Part shown: piece after piece, positions 32,037 to 41,074 of the stretch
Layout: each line of letters starts with the position of its first letter
How positions within the stretch are numbered: position 1 is the stretch's first letter
Assembly (NCBI RefSeq): GCF_020404845.1
Contig: NZ_JAIOJZ010000054.1
Span: 1 to 52,255 of the forward strand
Reading direction: 5' to 3'
DNA length: 52,255 nucleotides
Source: Streptomyces hyderabadensis
GTDB lineage: Bacteria > Actinomycetota > Actinomycetes > Streptomycetales > Streptomycetaceae
Position numbers and translations under genes: made by a program
Notes under the pieces: model-generated
The model's database searches: none
Told to the model about the DNA's origin: nothing
The model's input: the letters and a program-made list of their open reading frames with translations, nothing else

Positions 32037-32639
32037 GTGAGTTCCCCGAAGCCGAAGTCCTCGTCGTCCGCGGAGCACCGGTCGGACGGCAGCCAGCCCT
32101 GGCTGCACCAGAAGGGCCGGACCATTCAGGAGTTCGGCACCGTCAAGCAGTTCCCCGTGGCCCTGAGCATGGACACCCGGCTCTACTCCTGCCAGCGGCT
32201 CAACAAGGTCCTGGCGGACACCCGGATCCTGCACGACCTGTACAAGAAGTACCACTGGCTGATGCGCGGGGCGACGTTCTACCAACTGCACCTGCTGCTG
32301 GACAAGCACGCGGGCGAGCAGCTGGAGCTGATCGACACCATCGCCGAACGCGTCCAGACGCTCGGCGGTGTCGCGGTCGGCGACCCGCGGCACGTCGCCG
32401 AGATCACCACCGTGCCGCGCCCGCCGGACGGGGTGGAGGAGGTGCCGTCGATGCTCTCGCGGCTGCTGGAGGCGCACGAGCTGATCCTGACCGAGTGCCA
32501 CGACGCGGCGGCCCGCACCCAGGAGTACGGCGACGACGGCACCAACGACCTGCTGGTCTCCGAGGTCGTGCGCACCAACGAACTGCAGGCGTGGTTCGTG
32601 GCGGAACACCTCGTGGACACTCCGCTGGTCCACGCCTGA
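32037..32639 (+). CDS. dps: Dps-family ferritin-like DNA-protection protein
   Basis: This 200-aa protein starts at GTG 32037 with GGAAGGAG upstream. It has the four-helix Dps core: LNKVLADTRILHDLYKKYHW, then LMRGATFYQLHLLLDKHAGE with the His/Asp/Glu ferroxidase ligands, and an AEHL-containing last helix. A polar N-terminal tail of about 40 residues (Lys/Ser-rich) may contact DNA. It oxidises and stores iron and protects DNA. The membrane protein gene follows 11 bp later. Confidence 0.92.
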   Translation: MSSPKPKSSSSAEHRSDGSQPWLHQKGRTIQEFGTVKQFPVALSMDTRLYSCQRLNKVLADTRILHDLYKKYHWLMRGATFYQLHLLLDKHAGEQLELIDTIAERVQTLGGVAVGDPRHVAEITTVPRPPDGVEEVPSMLSRLLEAHELILTECHDAAARTQEYGDDGTNDLLVSEVVRTNELQAWFVAEHLVDTPLVHA

Positions 32640-32650
32640 CCCCGTCGGAC

Positions 32651-33724
32651 ATGGCGCACACGTCGCAGGACGCCGAAGGCCGCCCGCCGGGGGGCGGGCG
32701 GTGGTCCGCGTTCCGGCAGTCGCCGTTCTGGCCGGCCACCGTGCTGGTGCTGATCCTCGCGGCCGCGGCGGGCCTCTTCGCGGGCTCGTACACGTACTCG
32801 ATGGCGAACCCGACGCCGCGCCTGATCCCCACGGCCGTGGTCGGCTCCTACCAGGAGGCGGGCGGCCGGGAGTTCCTGTACGGCCTGGAGAAGGCGCTGG
32901 ACACCTCGGTGCGGGTGCATCCCTACGAGTCGCGCGCCGCGGCCCGCGAGGCGATCGAGCAGCAGGAGGTCTTCGCGGTCTTCGAACTGCACGACGACGG
33001 GCGCGACGCCGCCCTCGACGTGTCCGGCGCGTCCGGTGCGTCGGTCGCCGAGCTGCTCGCGCAGACGGCGCCGGCCGTCGGGAAGAAGCTCGGCGTCCAC
33101 GTCACCGTCCGGGACGTCAACCCCTTGCAGGAGGGTGACCCGCGCGGGCTGGCGATCTTCTACATCTCCCTGGCCGCCGTGATCATCGGCTTCGTCGGGG
33201 CGATCCAGCTGAGCGTGCACGCGCGGGCGCTCACCCCGTTGGAACGCATCCTGTTCACCGTGGCCTACGCGCTGCTCGGCGGGTTCGTCATCGCGGCCGC
33301 GGTGGACTGGCTGCTGGGCGCGCTGGACCTGCCGTTCGCCGAGTCGTGGCTGATCCTGGCGCTCACGATGTTCGTGTCCGGCATGGTCTTCACCATGTTC
33401 AACACCCTGTTCGGACGCTGGGCGATGCTGCCGACCTGGGGTCTGATGGTGATCATCGGCAATCCCTCCTCGGGCGGCGCGGTGTCCTGGCCGCTGCTGC
33501 CGTCGCCGCTGGGGGTGATCGGCCGGTGGCTGCCGCCCGGGGCCTCGGTCAACGCCCAGCACACCGCGGTGTACTTCCAGGGCCACCAGCACGCGTTCCC
33601 CTTCCTGGTGCTGGGCGGGTGGGCGCTGTTGTCCTGCACGGTCTTCTGGGTGTGGCGGCACCGGCATCCCGGCGGACGGGAGAAGGGGCCGCCGGAGCCC
33701 GGGCCGGAGGCCGCCGCGTCCTGA
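32651..33724 (+). CDS. YhgE/Pip-like (DUF3533-type) membrane protein
   Basis: This 357-aa protein has an N-terminal helix (TVLVLILAAAAGLFAGSYTYS), an extracytoplasmic domain of about 130 residues (HPYESRAAAREAIEQQEVFA region), then five helices ending in VLGGWALLSCTVFWVW. This is the ABC-2/DUF3533 layout seen in YhgE/Pip proteins, some of which support secretion or phage receptors. No ATPase partner is adjacent. It starts 11 bp after the Dps stop, so it is probably co-transcribed; no own ribosome site stands out. Confidence 0.8.
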   Translation: MAHTSQDAEGRPPGGGRWSAFRQSPFWPATVLVLILAAAAGLFAGSYTYSMANPTPRLIPTAVVGSYQEAGGREFLYGLEKALDTSVRVHPYESRAAAREAIEQQEVFAVFELHDDGRDAALDVSGASGASVAELLAQTAPAVGKKLGVHVTVRDVNPLQEGDPRGLAIFYISLAAVIIGFVGAIQLSVHARALTPLERILFTVAYALLGGFVIAAAVDWLLGALDLPFAESWLILALTMFVSGMVFTMFNTLFGRWAMLPTWGLMVIIGNPSSGGAVSWPLLPSPLGVIGRWLPPGASVNAQHTAVYFQGHQHAFPFLVLGGWALLSCTVFWVWRHRHPGGREKGPPEPGPEAAAS

Positions 33725-33727
33725 CGG

Positions 33728-33747
33728 CCCGCCGGTGCTCGGGCGGG
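33728..33747. terminator. Short hairpin between convergent genes
   Basis: CCCGCC (33728-33733) and GGCGGG (33742-33747) pair across 8 nt in the 24-bp gap between the membrane protein and PucR genes. The stem is short. Confidence 0.3.
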
Positions 33748-33748
33748 G

Positions 33749-35293
33749 TCAGGGGGTGGTCAGGGCACGGCAGGCCATCTGGAGGGCGAGCCGGTTGCTG
33801 GGGTCGTCCAGGGGGACGCCGAGCCGTTCGCGGACCTGCCGCAGCCGGGCGGCGACGGTGTTGCGGTGCAGCCCGAGGGCGCGTGCGGTGGCGGCGGCGG
33901 AGCCGCCGTGCTCCAGGAAGACCCGCAATGTGGTCAGCAGGTGGGCGTGGTCGGGGTCGCGCAGCGGGGCGAGCGCGGTCTCGGCGAAAGCGCGGGTGAT
34001 GTCGGACTGCTGCCAGGCGGCCAGCAGTCTGCCCACCCCGAGTTCGTCGGTGTGTTCCACGGACGGCCGGACGTCCCTGGCCGCCGCGAGCCGCGCCGCG
34101 TTGCGGGCCTCGGTCAGGGTGTCGGCCAGGCCGCCGGGACCCTGGCGGGGCCTGCCGATGCCGGCCACCAGCCGCCAGGAGGCGGGCAGTTCGGCGAGCG
34201 CGCGGCGCACCCGGCGCAGCAGCAGCCGGGGCTCGTCGTCGGCGGGCCGGGGGCCGCTGCTGCACCACAGGGCCCAGTCGCCGTCGCCCTCCGCCACCGC
34301 CTGGGTGGCGACGCCGTGCCGGGACAGGGCGGCGAGCAGCGGTGCGGGGACGGTGCCGGGACGGTCGGCCGCGGGGGGTTCCTCGGCGCGCACGGCGAGG
34401 CCCACGTGCCAGTCCTCCAGCCGCCAGCCCAGGGCGACCGCCTGTTCGACGACCTCCCGGCTCACCGTGCCCCGGCCGGTGACGACCTCCGCCAGCAGGC
34501 GGCGGCGGACGGCGCTGTCGTGGTCGGCCCGGGTGCGTGCCCCGGCGAGCCAGGACCGCACGAAGGGTTCGAGCAGGGCGAGGCCCAGCGCGACGGTGTC
34601 GGCGCGGTCCTCGTCGGCCCGCTCGAAGGGCCACACCAGCCAGGCGGTGACCGGTGCGGTGCCGCCGGGCAGGTGCCCGGCGGACGGGACGGCGTGCACG
34701 GGGTGGGCCAGCAGGCCCGGGGTGCGCTGCGGCACGGCCAGTTCCGGGCGCAGGGTGTCGGGCACCACCGGGTCGCCGACGATGGCTCCGCCGTCGGGGG
34801 TGACGAGGCTGACGTCGGCGGCGAGCACGGTCCGGGCCGCGGCGATCAGCTCCGGTCCCGCCGTGCGGGTGGTGAGCCGGCGGAGCAGGTTCTCGACGGT
34901 GCGGGCCCGCGTCACCTCGGGGGCCCACACCCGCAGGGTGAGGTCGAGGGCGAGCCGGAACGGGTCGTCCGTGGCGGCCCACAGCACCGGGATCCGCAGC
35001 CGGTCGGCCAGCCGTACGGCGGACAGCGGCGGCCTGGCGGTGCCGTCGGCGGTGACGCACAGCGCCGCCGCACCGGCCTCCTGGGCGCGGCGGACGAGTG
35101 CGTCGAGCCGGTAGGCCGGGGTGACGTCCTGCACGGCGCAGAGCAGCAGATGACCGTCGACCGGGGCGAGAACACCGCGGTGGATGGTGACGTCCCGCAC
35201 CGGCCGCCCTAGCCCGGCGTGCCCGGCCAGCGTGCGGGCGTCCCCGAGCAGCGGATCGGCCAGCAGGTCGGCGACGCTCGGGACGCCGGTCAT
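33749..35293 (-). CDS. PucR-family transcriptional regulator
   Basis: This 514-aa protein has an N-terminal PucR domain (VADLLADPLLGDARTLAGHA through about 130), a central CdaR/GGDEF-like domain, and a C-terminal PucR helix-turn-helix (GGSAAATARALGLHRNTVAARLRQ reads over about 455-480). PucR proteins activate purine or other ring-nitrogen degradation genes. It is encoded in the same direction as the DUF917/hydantoinase/NCS1 operon, 0.5 kb downstream of it, and is the obvious candidate regulator of it. ATG 35293 is the chosen start. Confidence 0.92.
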   Translation of the reverse strand: MTGVPSVADLLADPLLGDARTLAGHAGLGRPVRDVTIHRGVLAPVDGHLLLCAVQDVTPAYRLDALVRRAQEAGAAALCVTADGTARPPLSAVRLADRLRIPVLWAATDDPFRLALDLTLRVWAPEVTRARTVENLLRRLTTRTAGPELIAAARTVLAADVSLVTPDGGAIVGDPVVPDTLRPELAVPQRTPGLLAHPVHAVPSAGHLPGGTAPVTAWLVWPFERADEDRADTVALGLALLEPFVRSWLAGARTRADHDSAVRRRLLAEVVTGRGTVSREVVEQAVALGWRLEDWHVGLAVRAEEPPAADRPGTVPAPLLAALSRHGVATQAVAEGDGDWALWCSSGPRPADDEPRLLLRRVRRALAELPASWRLVAGIGRPRQGPGGLADTLTEARNAARLAAARDVRPSVEHTDELGVGRLLAAWQQSDITRAFAETALAPLRDPDHAHLLTTLRVFLEHGGSAAATARALGLHRNTVAARLRQVRERLGVPLDDPSNRLALQMACRALTTP

Positions 35294-35786
35294 GACCGCC
35301 CCCGGCGCGGGAGGACGCCGCGACCGCGGCGGCACACGGACGGCCGGACGTACGGGACCGGAAGGCGCGACGTGCCCCGGTCACCCCCGGCGTCGCACAG
35401 GCCGGCGACGCTGACGACCGGCCCCACGGCGCAATGGCGCCACGACCCGGCCGAAGCGGAACCAGCCCTGTGAGCGCCGTCAGGACGACACCGAGCGCCA
35501 CCGGACCGACCGAGGAAGCGACCACGGACGGCCACACCCCCAACGCCGGAAGGAGCGGCAGGAAACAGGGCGCCGACGGTGCGCCGCAGGTCGTCGACGC
35601 TCATGACCCGCCCCGCCATGAGAACGTGCCGCGGCCCGGGACCGGGCCGGTGGGCGGTGGTGGTGTCAGGTCGAGGCCGAAAGCAGCAGGACCGACCAGG
35701 ACCCCGGCCACGGACGGCCGCACACCCGACACGGGAAAGCCCGGCAGAAAACGCGGCGCCGACGGTGCCGCACAGACCGGCGACAC
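35294..35786. other. Gene-free stretch containing decayed copies of a gene 3' end
   Basis: 493 bp between PucR and the last DUF917 gene. Most of it is the 186-bp tandem array described separately. No independent gene is supported. A minus-strand open frame at 35601-35786 reproduces the last 31 codons of the DUF917 gene and its stop, and is a duplication remnant. Confidence 0.65.
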
Positions 35787-35890
35787 TCATGACCCACCCC
35801 GCCATGAGAACGTGCCGCCGCCCGGGACGGGGCCAGTGGGCGGTGGTGGTGTCAGGTCGAGGCCGAAGGCGGGCGGGCCGACCAGGGGAT
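35389..35890 (-). repeat. 186-bp tandem array seeded from the DUF917 3' end
   Basis: The motif CGCCATGAGAACGTGCCG occurs at 35614 and 35800, exactly 186 bp apart. CCACGGACGGCC-type anchors occur at 35522 and 35708, again 186 bp apart, giving about 2.6 copies. The copy at 35787-35890 is the coding 3' end of the DUF917 gene. The middle copy keeps 29 of 31 of the same C-terminal residues and the stop. The outermost copy is strongly diverged. Confidence 0.85.
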
Positions 35891-36917
35891 CGGCCTCGGA
35901 GGGCCAGGTGTGCAGGGGCGGGAGGCGGAGGAGGATCAGGTGGCCGCCGGTGCGGAGCTGGTCGGCGCGCAGGGGGCGGTGCCCGCGGGGATCGACGGCG
36001 GCGATGATCTGCGGGACGGCGGCCTGGGTGACGCCGTCGACCGTGACGGCCAGGTACTCGTCCAGGAGGTCCACCCGGACCACGGCACCGGTCCGTCCGT
36101 CGGTGACGGTCGCCCAGCCGGGGGTGAGGTCCTGGCGGGGGACGATCTCCTCGACCCGTCCGGCCGCCAGCAGCTCGGCCTCCAGGGCGTCGGCCAGGTC
36201 CTCCGGCGTGCCGCCCGCCTCGCGCGCGGCGAGGAGGCGGTCGCCGAGGCCGAGGCAGGCGGAGACGGAGCCGCGTACCCCGATCGCGGCGAGCCGGGCG
36301 GCGGGCAGCGGGTGGACGGCGAGGGCGGCGGCCCCGCCGAGGGCGAGGACGTTGGCGCGCAGCAGCCGTTCGGCCAGGCGGCGTGCGCACTCCCGCACGA
36401 CGACGGTGTTCCCGCCGGGGCCGACCAGGACGAGCGGCGCCGGGTCCACGCCGGCCACGGCGGTCACGGTCTGGTCGATGCGGGGGAAGGCCCGCCCCAT
36501 GAGGTCGCCGTCGACGAGCGGCAGACCGAGCCGGGCGGCGGCGACCGCGGCGACGACGGCGTTGAGGCCGCCGATCTCGATGACGCCGACCGCGCCGGCC
36601 CGCACGCCCGCCACCTCGGCGGCGGTGCGTACGGCGTGGGCGAAGTCGTCGGGGTCGGCGAGCCGCTCGGCCAGGACGTCGGGGGCGCCGACCAGCCCGG
36701 CGTGCACCACCAGGGTGTCCGGCGCCTGCGCGGCGGCGGGCACCAGCGGCACCGGTGCCCCGGCCAGCTCACGGCTCAGCAGCAGCGCACCGGTGGCCAC
36801 CTCTCCCCCGCCGCCGGAGCCGAGCAGGGTGGCCCCGGCGGCCAGCGCCGGCACCCGCGCGGCGGTCAGCGGCGCGGGCGACACGGGCGCGGGGGCCTCG
36901 GCGGACGTGCGGGTCAC
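35787..36917 (-). CDS. DUF917 (S-methyl-thiohydantoin desulfurase-like) protein, second copy
   Basis: This 376-aa protein begins at GTG 36917, 10 bp after the first DUF917 gene. It has the family opening (ALAAGATLLGSGGGGEVATGALL), GVIEIGGLNAVVAAVAAARLGLPLVDGDLMGRAFPRID, and a GNTVVVRECARRLAERLLR block. Relative to the first copy it has a shorter middle and a Pro/Gly-rich C-terminus ending GTFSWRGGS, whose coding DNA is repeated downstream. Two DUF917 proteins in tandem suggest a hetero-oligomer. The family includes S-methyl-thiohydantoin desulfurase; the exact activity here is unproven. Confidence 0.82.
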   Translation of the reverse strand: MTRTSAEAPAPVSPAPLTAARVPALAAGATLLGSGGGGEVATGALLLSRELAGAPVPLVPAAAQAPDTLVVHAGLVGAPDVLAERLADPDDFAHAVRTAAEVAGVRAGAVGVIEIGGLNAVVAAVAAARLGLPLVDGDLMGRAFPRIDQTVTAVAGVDPAPLVLVGPGGNTVVVRECARRLAERLLRANVLALGGAAALAVHPLPAARLAAIGVRGSVSACLGLGDRLLAAREAGGTPEDLADALEAELLAAGRVEEIVPRQDLTPGWATVTDGRTGAVVRVDLLDEYLAVTVDGVTQAAVPQIIAAVDPRGHRPLRADQLRTGGHLILLRLPPLHTWPSEADPLVGPPAFGLDLTPPPPTGPVPGGGTFSWRGGS

Positions 36918-36927
36918 CCTTCGATCA

Positions 36928-38007
36928 TCACACTTCGGCGCCCCGGAACGGCACGTACTCGTGCGCGTAGCCGAAGTAGCCGGGCCCGGCCAGGGCGAGG
37001 CCCTCGGGGGTGCGCCAGCGCGGGTCGCAGGGCACGCCGAGGACGCTGACCCGCAGGCCGTAGCGGAGCGTCTCGGTGGTGACCGGTTCCCCGGAGTCGG
37101 TGTCGAGGACGCAGATCAGGTCGGGGACGCTGACGACGACCTCGCCGTCGCGGGTGGCGACCAGGTTCTCGTTCTGGAAGGACAGCTCCAGCGCGGACCC
37201 GGTGTCGGCGTCGAGGCCGGTGAGCCGGGCGGTGCCGCGGGCGAAGCCGCCCGTCGTGGTGCGCTGCACGTCGCCGATCTTCCCGGTGAAGACCGTGCGG
37301 CCGCCGAGGACACCGGACGCCGCAGCCACGGGGTCCTCGTGGCCCTCGCGGGCCTCGCGGATGGCCCGCCCGACCCGCTCGCACAGGGTCAGGGTGCCCG
37401 GCACCAGGTGGTCCTTGGCCTGCCGGCCGGTGAGGGCGTAGAGGCTGACCGCCGCGCTGCAGCCCATCTCGACGGTGGCGGCGCGGGCGAGGCGTTCCGC
37501 CCAGGCGTTGCCGTCGGTGCGCAGGGTGACGGAGTTGCCGCGCTCGTCGGCGAGCGCCATCGGGGAGGCCTGCACACCGCCCAGGGTGGGCAGCAGCATC
37601 TGCAGTTCGGGGAAGGCGCGGCCCATGCCGTCGGCGTCGATCAGCGGGACGCCCGCCTCGGCGGCGGCGACGAACGGCGACATGGAGTTCAGTCCGCCCG
37701 CCTCGATGGAGACGGTGTGGGTGGCCTTGCGGCCGAGGAGTTCCTCCAGGGCCCGCATGGCGCCGGTGATCTCGTCGCCGGAGGGGAGCTTCTCCAGCAT
37801 CACCGTGGGCGCCCCCATGAAGGCGGTCGGGACGATGAACGCCGCGTCGTCGATCTCGTCGAGGCCGAGGAGGGTGACGGGACCGTTCCGCTTCAGCGCC
37901 TGCTCGGCGAGGAGGCGGCCGACGAACGGGTCGCCGCCTCCCCCGGTGCCGAGCACGGCGGCCCCGCGGGCGAGGTCGGGCAGGTGGTCGGCGGTGATCT
38001 CACGCAC
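36928..38007 (-). CDS. DUF917 (S-methyl-thiohydantoin desulfurase-like) protein, first copy
   Basis: This 359-aa protein has an intact DUF917 pattern: AVLGTGGGGDPFVGRLLAEQ, TVSIEAGGLNSMSPFVAAAEAG, LIDADGMGRAFPELQM, then a GGVQASPMALADERGN segment and the DLICVLDTDSGEPVTTETLRYG C-terminal block. Its start overlaps the hydantoinase stop by 8 bp. In other bacteria DUF917 genes sit beside hydantoinase/oxoprolinase subunits and act on cyclic N-C(=X)-N compounds. It is closer to the family norm than its downstream paralogue. Confidence 0.88.
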   Translation of the reverse strand: MREITADHLPDLARGAAVLGTGGGGDPFVGRLLAEQALKRNGPVTLLGLDEIDDAAFIVPTAFMGAPTVMLEKLPSGDEITGAMRALEELLGRKATHTVSIEAGGLNSMSPFVAAAEAGVPLIDADGMGRAFPELQMLLPTLGGVQASPMALADERGNSVTLRTDGNAWAERLARAATVEMGCSAAVSLYALTGRQAKDHLVPGTLTLCERVGRAIREAREGHEDPVAAASGVLGGRTVFTGKIGDVQRTTTGGFARGTARLTGLDADTGSALELSFQNENLVATRDGEVVVSVPDLICVLDTDSGEPVTTETLRYGLRVSVLGVPCDPRWRTPEGLALAGPGYFGYAHEYVPFRGAEV

Positions 38008-39562
38008 GGGAGCCTCCCAGGCTCAGCTCTCCGACGGCCTTGACCCGGATCCGGGTGGCGTTGCCCGGCAGGTAGGCCAGCGGTACTTCCTCGATGTCGA
38101 CGATCTCGACGGAGCCCGGCCGGGCTCCGGCGGCCACCGCCCGGTCGACGGCCTCCTGACGGGCCTCGTCGAGCACGGTGTCGCGCTGCTGCGGTACGAC
38201 CGAGTAGACCCGGTCGACCTCGCCGCCGACCTGGGCGATCGCCGCGCCGATGGCGTTGGCCACGGCGAAGTGGTCGGGGCGCACGACGCGGGACGCGCCC
38301 GCGAGGTCCTCGGGCACCAGGATGCTGCCGCCGCCGACGGCGACGACGGGCACCGGTTCGGCGGAGGCCCGCATCCGGTCGACGACCTCGGCGAGCCGGT
38401 CGTCGACGACGCGCAGCGCGGCGTCCACCACGCTCTTGTCGAGGTGGGCGACGAGTGAGGCGTCCCCCACCTCGGCGCGCCCGCCGGCCACCGCGATGTC
38501 GGTGGCGGTGAGGCGGGTGCCGCCGAAGACGAGGGCCTCCTGGGCGAGCCGGTAGCCGACGCTGGCGGGGCCGACGGCGGTGCCGGAGGCCTGGTGCACG
38601 ACGTGGCTGCCGCCGCCGATGCCGATCGACAGGACGTCGGGCATGCGGAAGTTGGTCTGCACCCCGGCCACGTTGACGTCCGTGGACGCCTCGCGGGGGA
38701 AGCCCTGCTGGAGGATGCCGACGTCGCTGGTGGTGCCGCCGATGTCGACGACGGCGCAGGACGGCAGCCGGGACAGGAACGCGGCGCCGCGCATGGAGTT
38801 GGTCGGTCCTGACGCGAAGGTCGCCACCGGGTAGCGGCGGGCGTAGTCGACGTCCATCAGGGTGCCGTCGTTCTGGCTGAGGAAGACCGGCGCGTTGATG
38901 CCCGCCTCGGCGACCGTGCGGAGCAGTCCGGTGGCGACCTGGTCGGCGAGGCCGCGCAGGGCGGCGTTGACGACGGTGGCGTTCTCCCGGCCGAGCAGGC
39001 CCATGCGGCCGATCTCGTGGGAGAGGCTCACCGGGGCGCCGGGCAGCTGCTCGGCGATGATCTCGGCGGCGCGGTTCTCGAACTCCGCGTTGACCGGGGA
39101 GAAGACGGAGGACAGCGCGAAGGAGGTGGCGCCGGCGGTGACGGCCCGGTCCAGGACCGCGCGGAACTCGGCTTCGTCGAAGTCCGCGATGGGGCTGCCG
39201 TCGTACTCGTGTCCGCCGTGGCACAGATGGCTGTGGCCGCCGATCGCGGTGACCAGGCGGTCGGGCCAGTCGACCAGCGGGGGCAGGGCGCGGGTGGCGG
39301 GCAGCCCGAACCGGATGGCGGCGGTCTGCGCCAGGCGCTCGCCCTCCACCAGCGCGTTGATGAAGTGCGTGGTGCCGATCATCACCGCGTGGACGGCGGC
39401 CGGGTCGAAGCCGGTGGCCTGCCGGAGGTCGCCGATGGCGGTGACGATGCCGCCGGTGACGTCGGCCGTGGTGGACGCCTTCACGGCGCCCAGCACCCGG
39501 TCGCCGTCGATGAGGACGGCGTCGGTGTTGGTGCCGCCCACGTCGATGCCCAGTCGGAGCAT
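38000..39562 (-). CDS. Hydantoinase/oxoprolinase A-type ATPase
   Basis: This 520-aa protein starts at ATG 39562. It has the actin-like ATP motif GIDVGGTNTDAVLIDG at the N-terminus, GTTHFINALVE, SHEIGRMGLLGREN, and a second phosphate motif in VVDIGGTTSDVGIL. HyuA-type enzymes open five-membered lactam or hydantoin rings using ATP. Classical systems have a HyuB partner; none is seen here, and two DUF917 proteins occupy that position. The DUF917 gene overlaps its 3' end by 8 bp. Confidence 0.92.
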   Translation of the reverse strand: MLRLGIDVGGTNTDAVLIDGDRVLGAVKASTTADVTGGIVTAIGDLRQATGFDPAAVHAVMIGTTHFINALVEGERLAQTAAIRFGLPATRALPPLVDWPDRLVTAIGGHSHLCHGGHEYDGSPIADFDEAEFRAVLDRAVTAGATSFALSSVFSPVNAEFENRAAEIIAEQLPGAPVSLSHEIGRMGLLGRENATVVNAALRGLADQVATGLLRTVAEAGINAPVFLSQNDGTLMDVDYARRYPVATFASGPTNSMRGAAFLSRLPSCAVVDIGGTTSDVGILQQGFPREASTDVNVAGVQTNFRMPDVLSIGIGGGSHVVHQASGTAVGPASVGYRLAQEALVFGGTRLTATDIAVAGGRAEVGDASLVAHLDKSVVDAALRVVDDRLAEVVDRMRASAEPVPVVAVGGGSILVPEDLAGASRVVRPDHFAVANAIGAAIAQVGGEVDRVYSVVPQQRDTVLDEARQEAVDRAVAAGARPGSVEIVDIEEVPLAYLPGNATRIRVKAVGELSLGGSRA

Positions 39563-39617
39563 GTGGGTTGTCCTGCCTTTCTCTTTCGGTGGCCGCGTAC
39601 GCCGGTGGCGTGCGCGG

Positions 39618-40967
39618 TCAGGCGGCGGGGACGCCGGGGGTGCCGGTCGCCGTCCCGGGGACGGCGCGGCGGGTCGGTGCGGTGCCCACCCCGCGGACCA
39701 GGCCGAGGCGGGCGGCGGCGAGGTAGAGCACGAAGGCGACGGCGATCGAGTTGACCGACGGCAGGCCCCAGTCGACGTACTTCCCCACGACGGCCGCGAC
39801 GGCCCAGGTGATCAGTCCCGCGGGCACCCACATGGGCGAGGCGGCGGGGAGTTCGCCGCTGTCCCGGGTCTGGTCGAGCCCGGCGCGCCAGGTCCGGGCC
39901 ACGAAGTACTCGGCGACCATGATCCCGGCGATCGGCGGGAAGAGGACGCCCAGCAGGTCGAGGAAGTCGGTGAAGTTGTCGAGGACCCCGGCCGCGCCCA
40001 GCAGGGAGCCGAGCACCCCGACGACGACGGTGACGGCGCCCCGGTGCAGGCGGCGGCCGAATGCCTGGTCGACGAAGGTGACGACGCCGAGGGAGGCGGC
40101 GTACAGGTTCCAGTCGTTCACCTTGATGGTGGCGGCCACGATGATCAGTGTGCCGAGGAAGCCGGAGGTGGACGTGACGATGGCGATGACGTCGTTGGTG
40201 CGCAGGGCGAGCGCGAGGAGCACGCCGATCAGGCCGATGACGTACTCGCCGACCGTGATGCCGACGACCGTCTGCTTGACGACGTCCTTGCCGCTGCGGT
40301 TGAAGCGGCTCATGTCGGGGGTGATGACCGCGCCGACGATGAAGCCGCCCGCCACGATGGTGGTGCCCTGGAGCAGGGACAGCGAGGGCCCGGCGGGCTG
40401 GGCGGAGGTCAGCGCGCCCAGGTCGTGCCGGGACAGCTCGACGGTGATGGACCAGCCGGCCATGAGCAGGAAGGCGGGGACGGTGACGTAGGCGGCCCAC
40501 GCCATGGAGCCGACGCCGTGGACCACGATCGCGGTGATGGCCAGGCCCACGACCAGGGCCCAGCCCCAGGAGGGCAGGACGCCGACGAGGTTCACCAGGC
40601 CGTCGGCGGAGACCGCGTTCTGGATGCCGAACCAGCCGACGGCGCTGATGCCGATGGCGAGTCCGATGAGCGAGGCGCCGGCCGCGCCGAAGCCGGTCCA
40701 GCGGGCCAGCAGCGAGGTGGACAGCCCCTCGCGCTGGCCGGCGATGCCGGTGAAGACCGTCATGACTTCGAGGATCACCGCGCCGAGGGTGATGGCGAGC
40801 ACGGCGTTCCAGAAGGTCATGCCGAAGCCGAGGGTCGCGCCGATGAGGAAGCTGGCCAGGGTGGAGAGCTGGCCGAAGCGCTGGGTCGCCACCGAGAACC
40901 AGTGGAACCGGGCCGACTGCGGCACGCGGGCCAGCGCGTGGTCGTCGTGTCCTGAGGAGGACGCCAT
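39618..40967 (-). CDS. NCS1-family nucleobase/hydantoin permease
   Basis: This 449-aa protein has about twelve membrane helices in the APC/LeuT-like NCS1 fold (as CodB or Mhp1): WFSVATQRFGQLSTLASFLIG, GWFGIQNA on helix 3, TPDMSRFNRSGKDVV after helix 6, and IVAATIKVNDWNLYAASLG on helix 8. The WN-type residues that contact a ring substrate are present. It likely brings in the ring compound processed by the downstream hydantoinase and DUF917 enzymes. It is first gene of the minus-strand operon; 55 bp separate it from the hydantoinase. Confidence 0.92.
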   Translation of the reverse strand: MASSSGHDDHALARVPQSARFHWFSVATQRFGQLSTLASFLIGATLGFGMTFWNAVLAITLGAVILEVMTVFTGIAGQREGLSTSLLARWTGFGAAGASLIGLAIGISAVGWFGIQNAVSADGLVNLVGVLPSWGWALVVGLAITAIVVHGVGSMAWAAYVTVPAFLLMAGWSITVELSRHDLGALTSAQPAGPSLSLLQGTTIVAGGFIVGAVITPDMSRFNRSGKDVVKQTVVGITVGEYVIGLIGVLLALALRTNDVIAIVTSTSGFLGTLIIVAATIKVNDWNLYAASLGVVTFVDQAFGRRLHRGAVTVVVGVLGSLLGAAGVLDNFTDFLDLLGVLFPPIAGIMVAEYFVARTWRAGLDQTRDSGELPAASPMWVPAGLITWAVAAVVGKYVDWGLPSVNSIAVAFVLYLAAARLGLVRGVGTAPTRRAVPGTATGTPGVPAA

Positions 40968-41045
40968 GGGGACTCCAGGGGGCGGGCGGGGACGGAGGGC
41001 GTGCGGGAAGCGGTACGCACGGCCGGCGCCGGGTGCGGTCCGCCG

Positions 41046-41074
41046 AGACTAGGCGGCCGCCCTCGGCCGGTCAC
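41046..41074 (-). promoter_or_regulatory. Possible promoter of the NCS1-hydantoinase operon
   Basis: GTGACC (41069-41074), a 17-bp spacer and TAGTCT (41046-41051) on the minus strand, about 75 bp before the NCS1 start. It is a weak match, as expected for an activator-dependent promoter. Confidence 0.35.

Noticed and set aside
35601..35786. Independent small minus-strand gene
   Set aside because: It reproduces the end of the adjacent DUF917 gene and lacks its own start signals; it is a duplication remnant.
38862..40955. Plus-strand open frame of 697 codons
   Set aside because: Antisense to the NCS1 permease and hydantoinase; Gly/Asp/Glu-rich nonsense.
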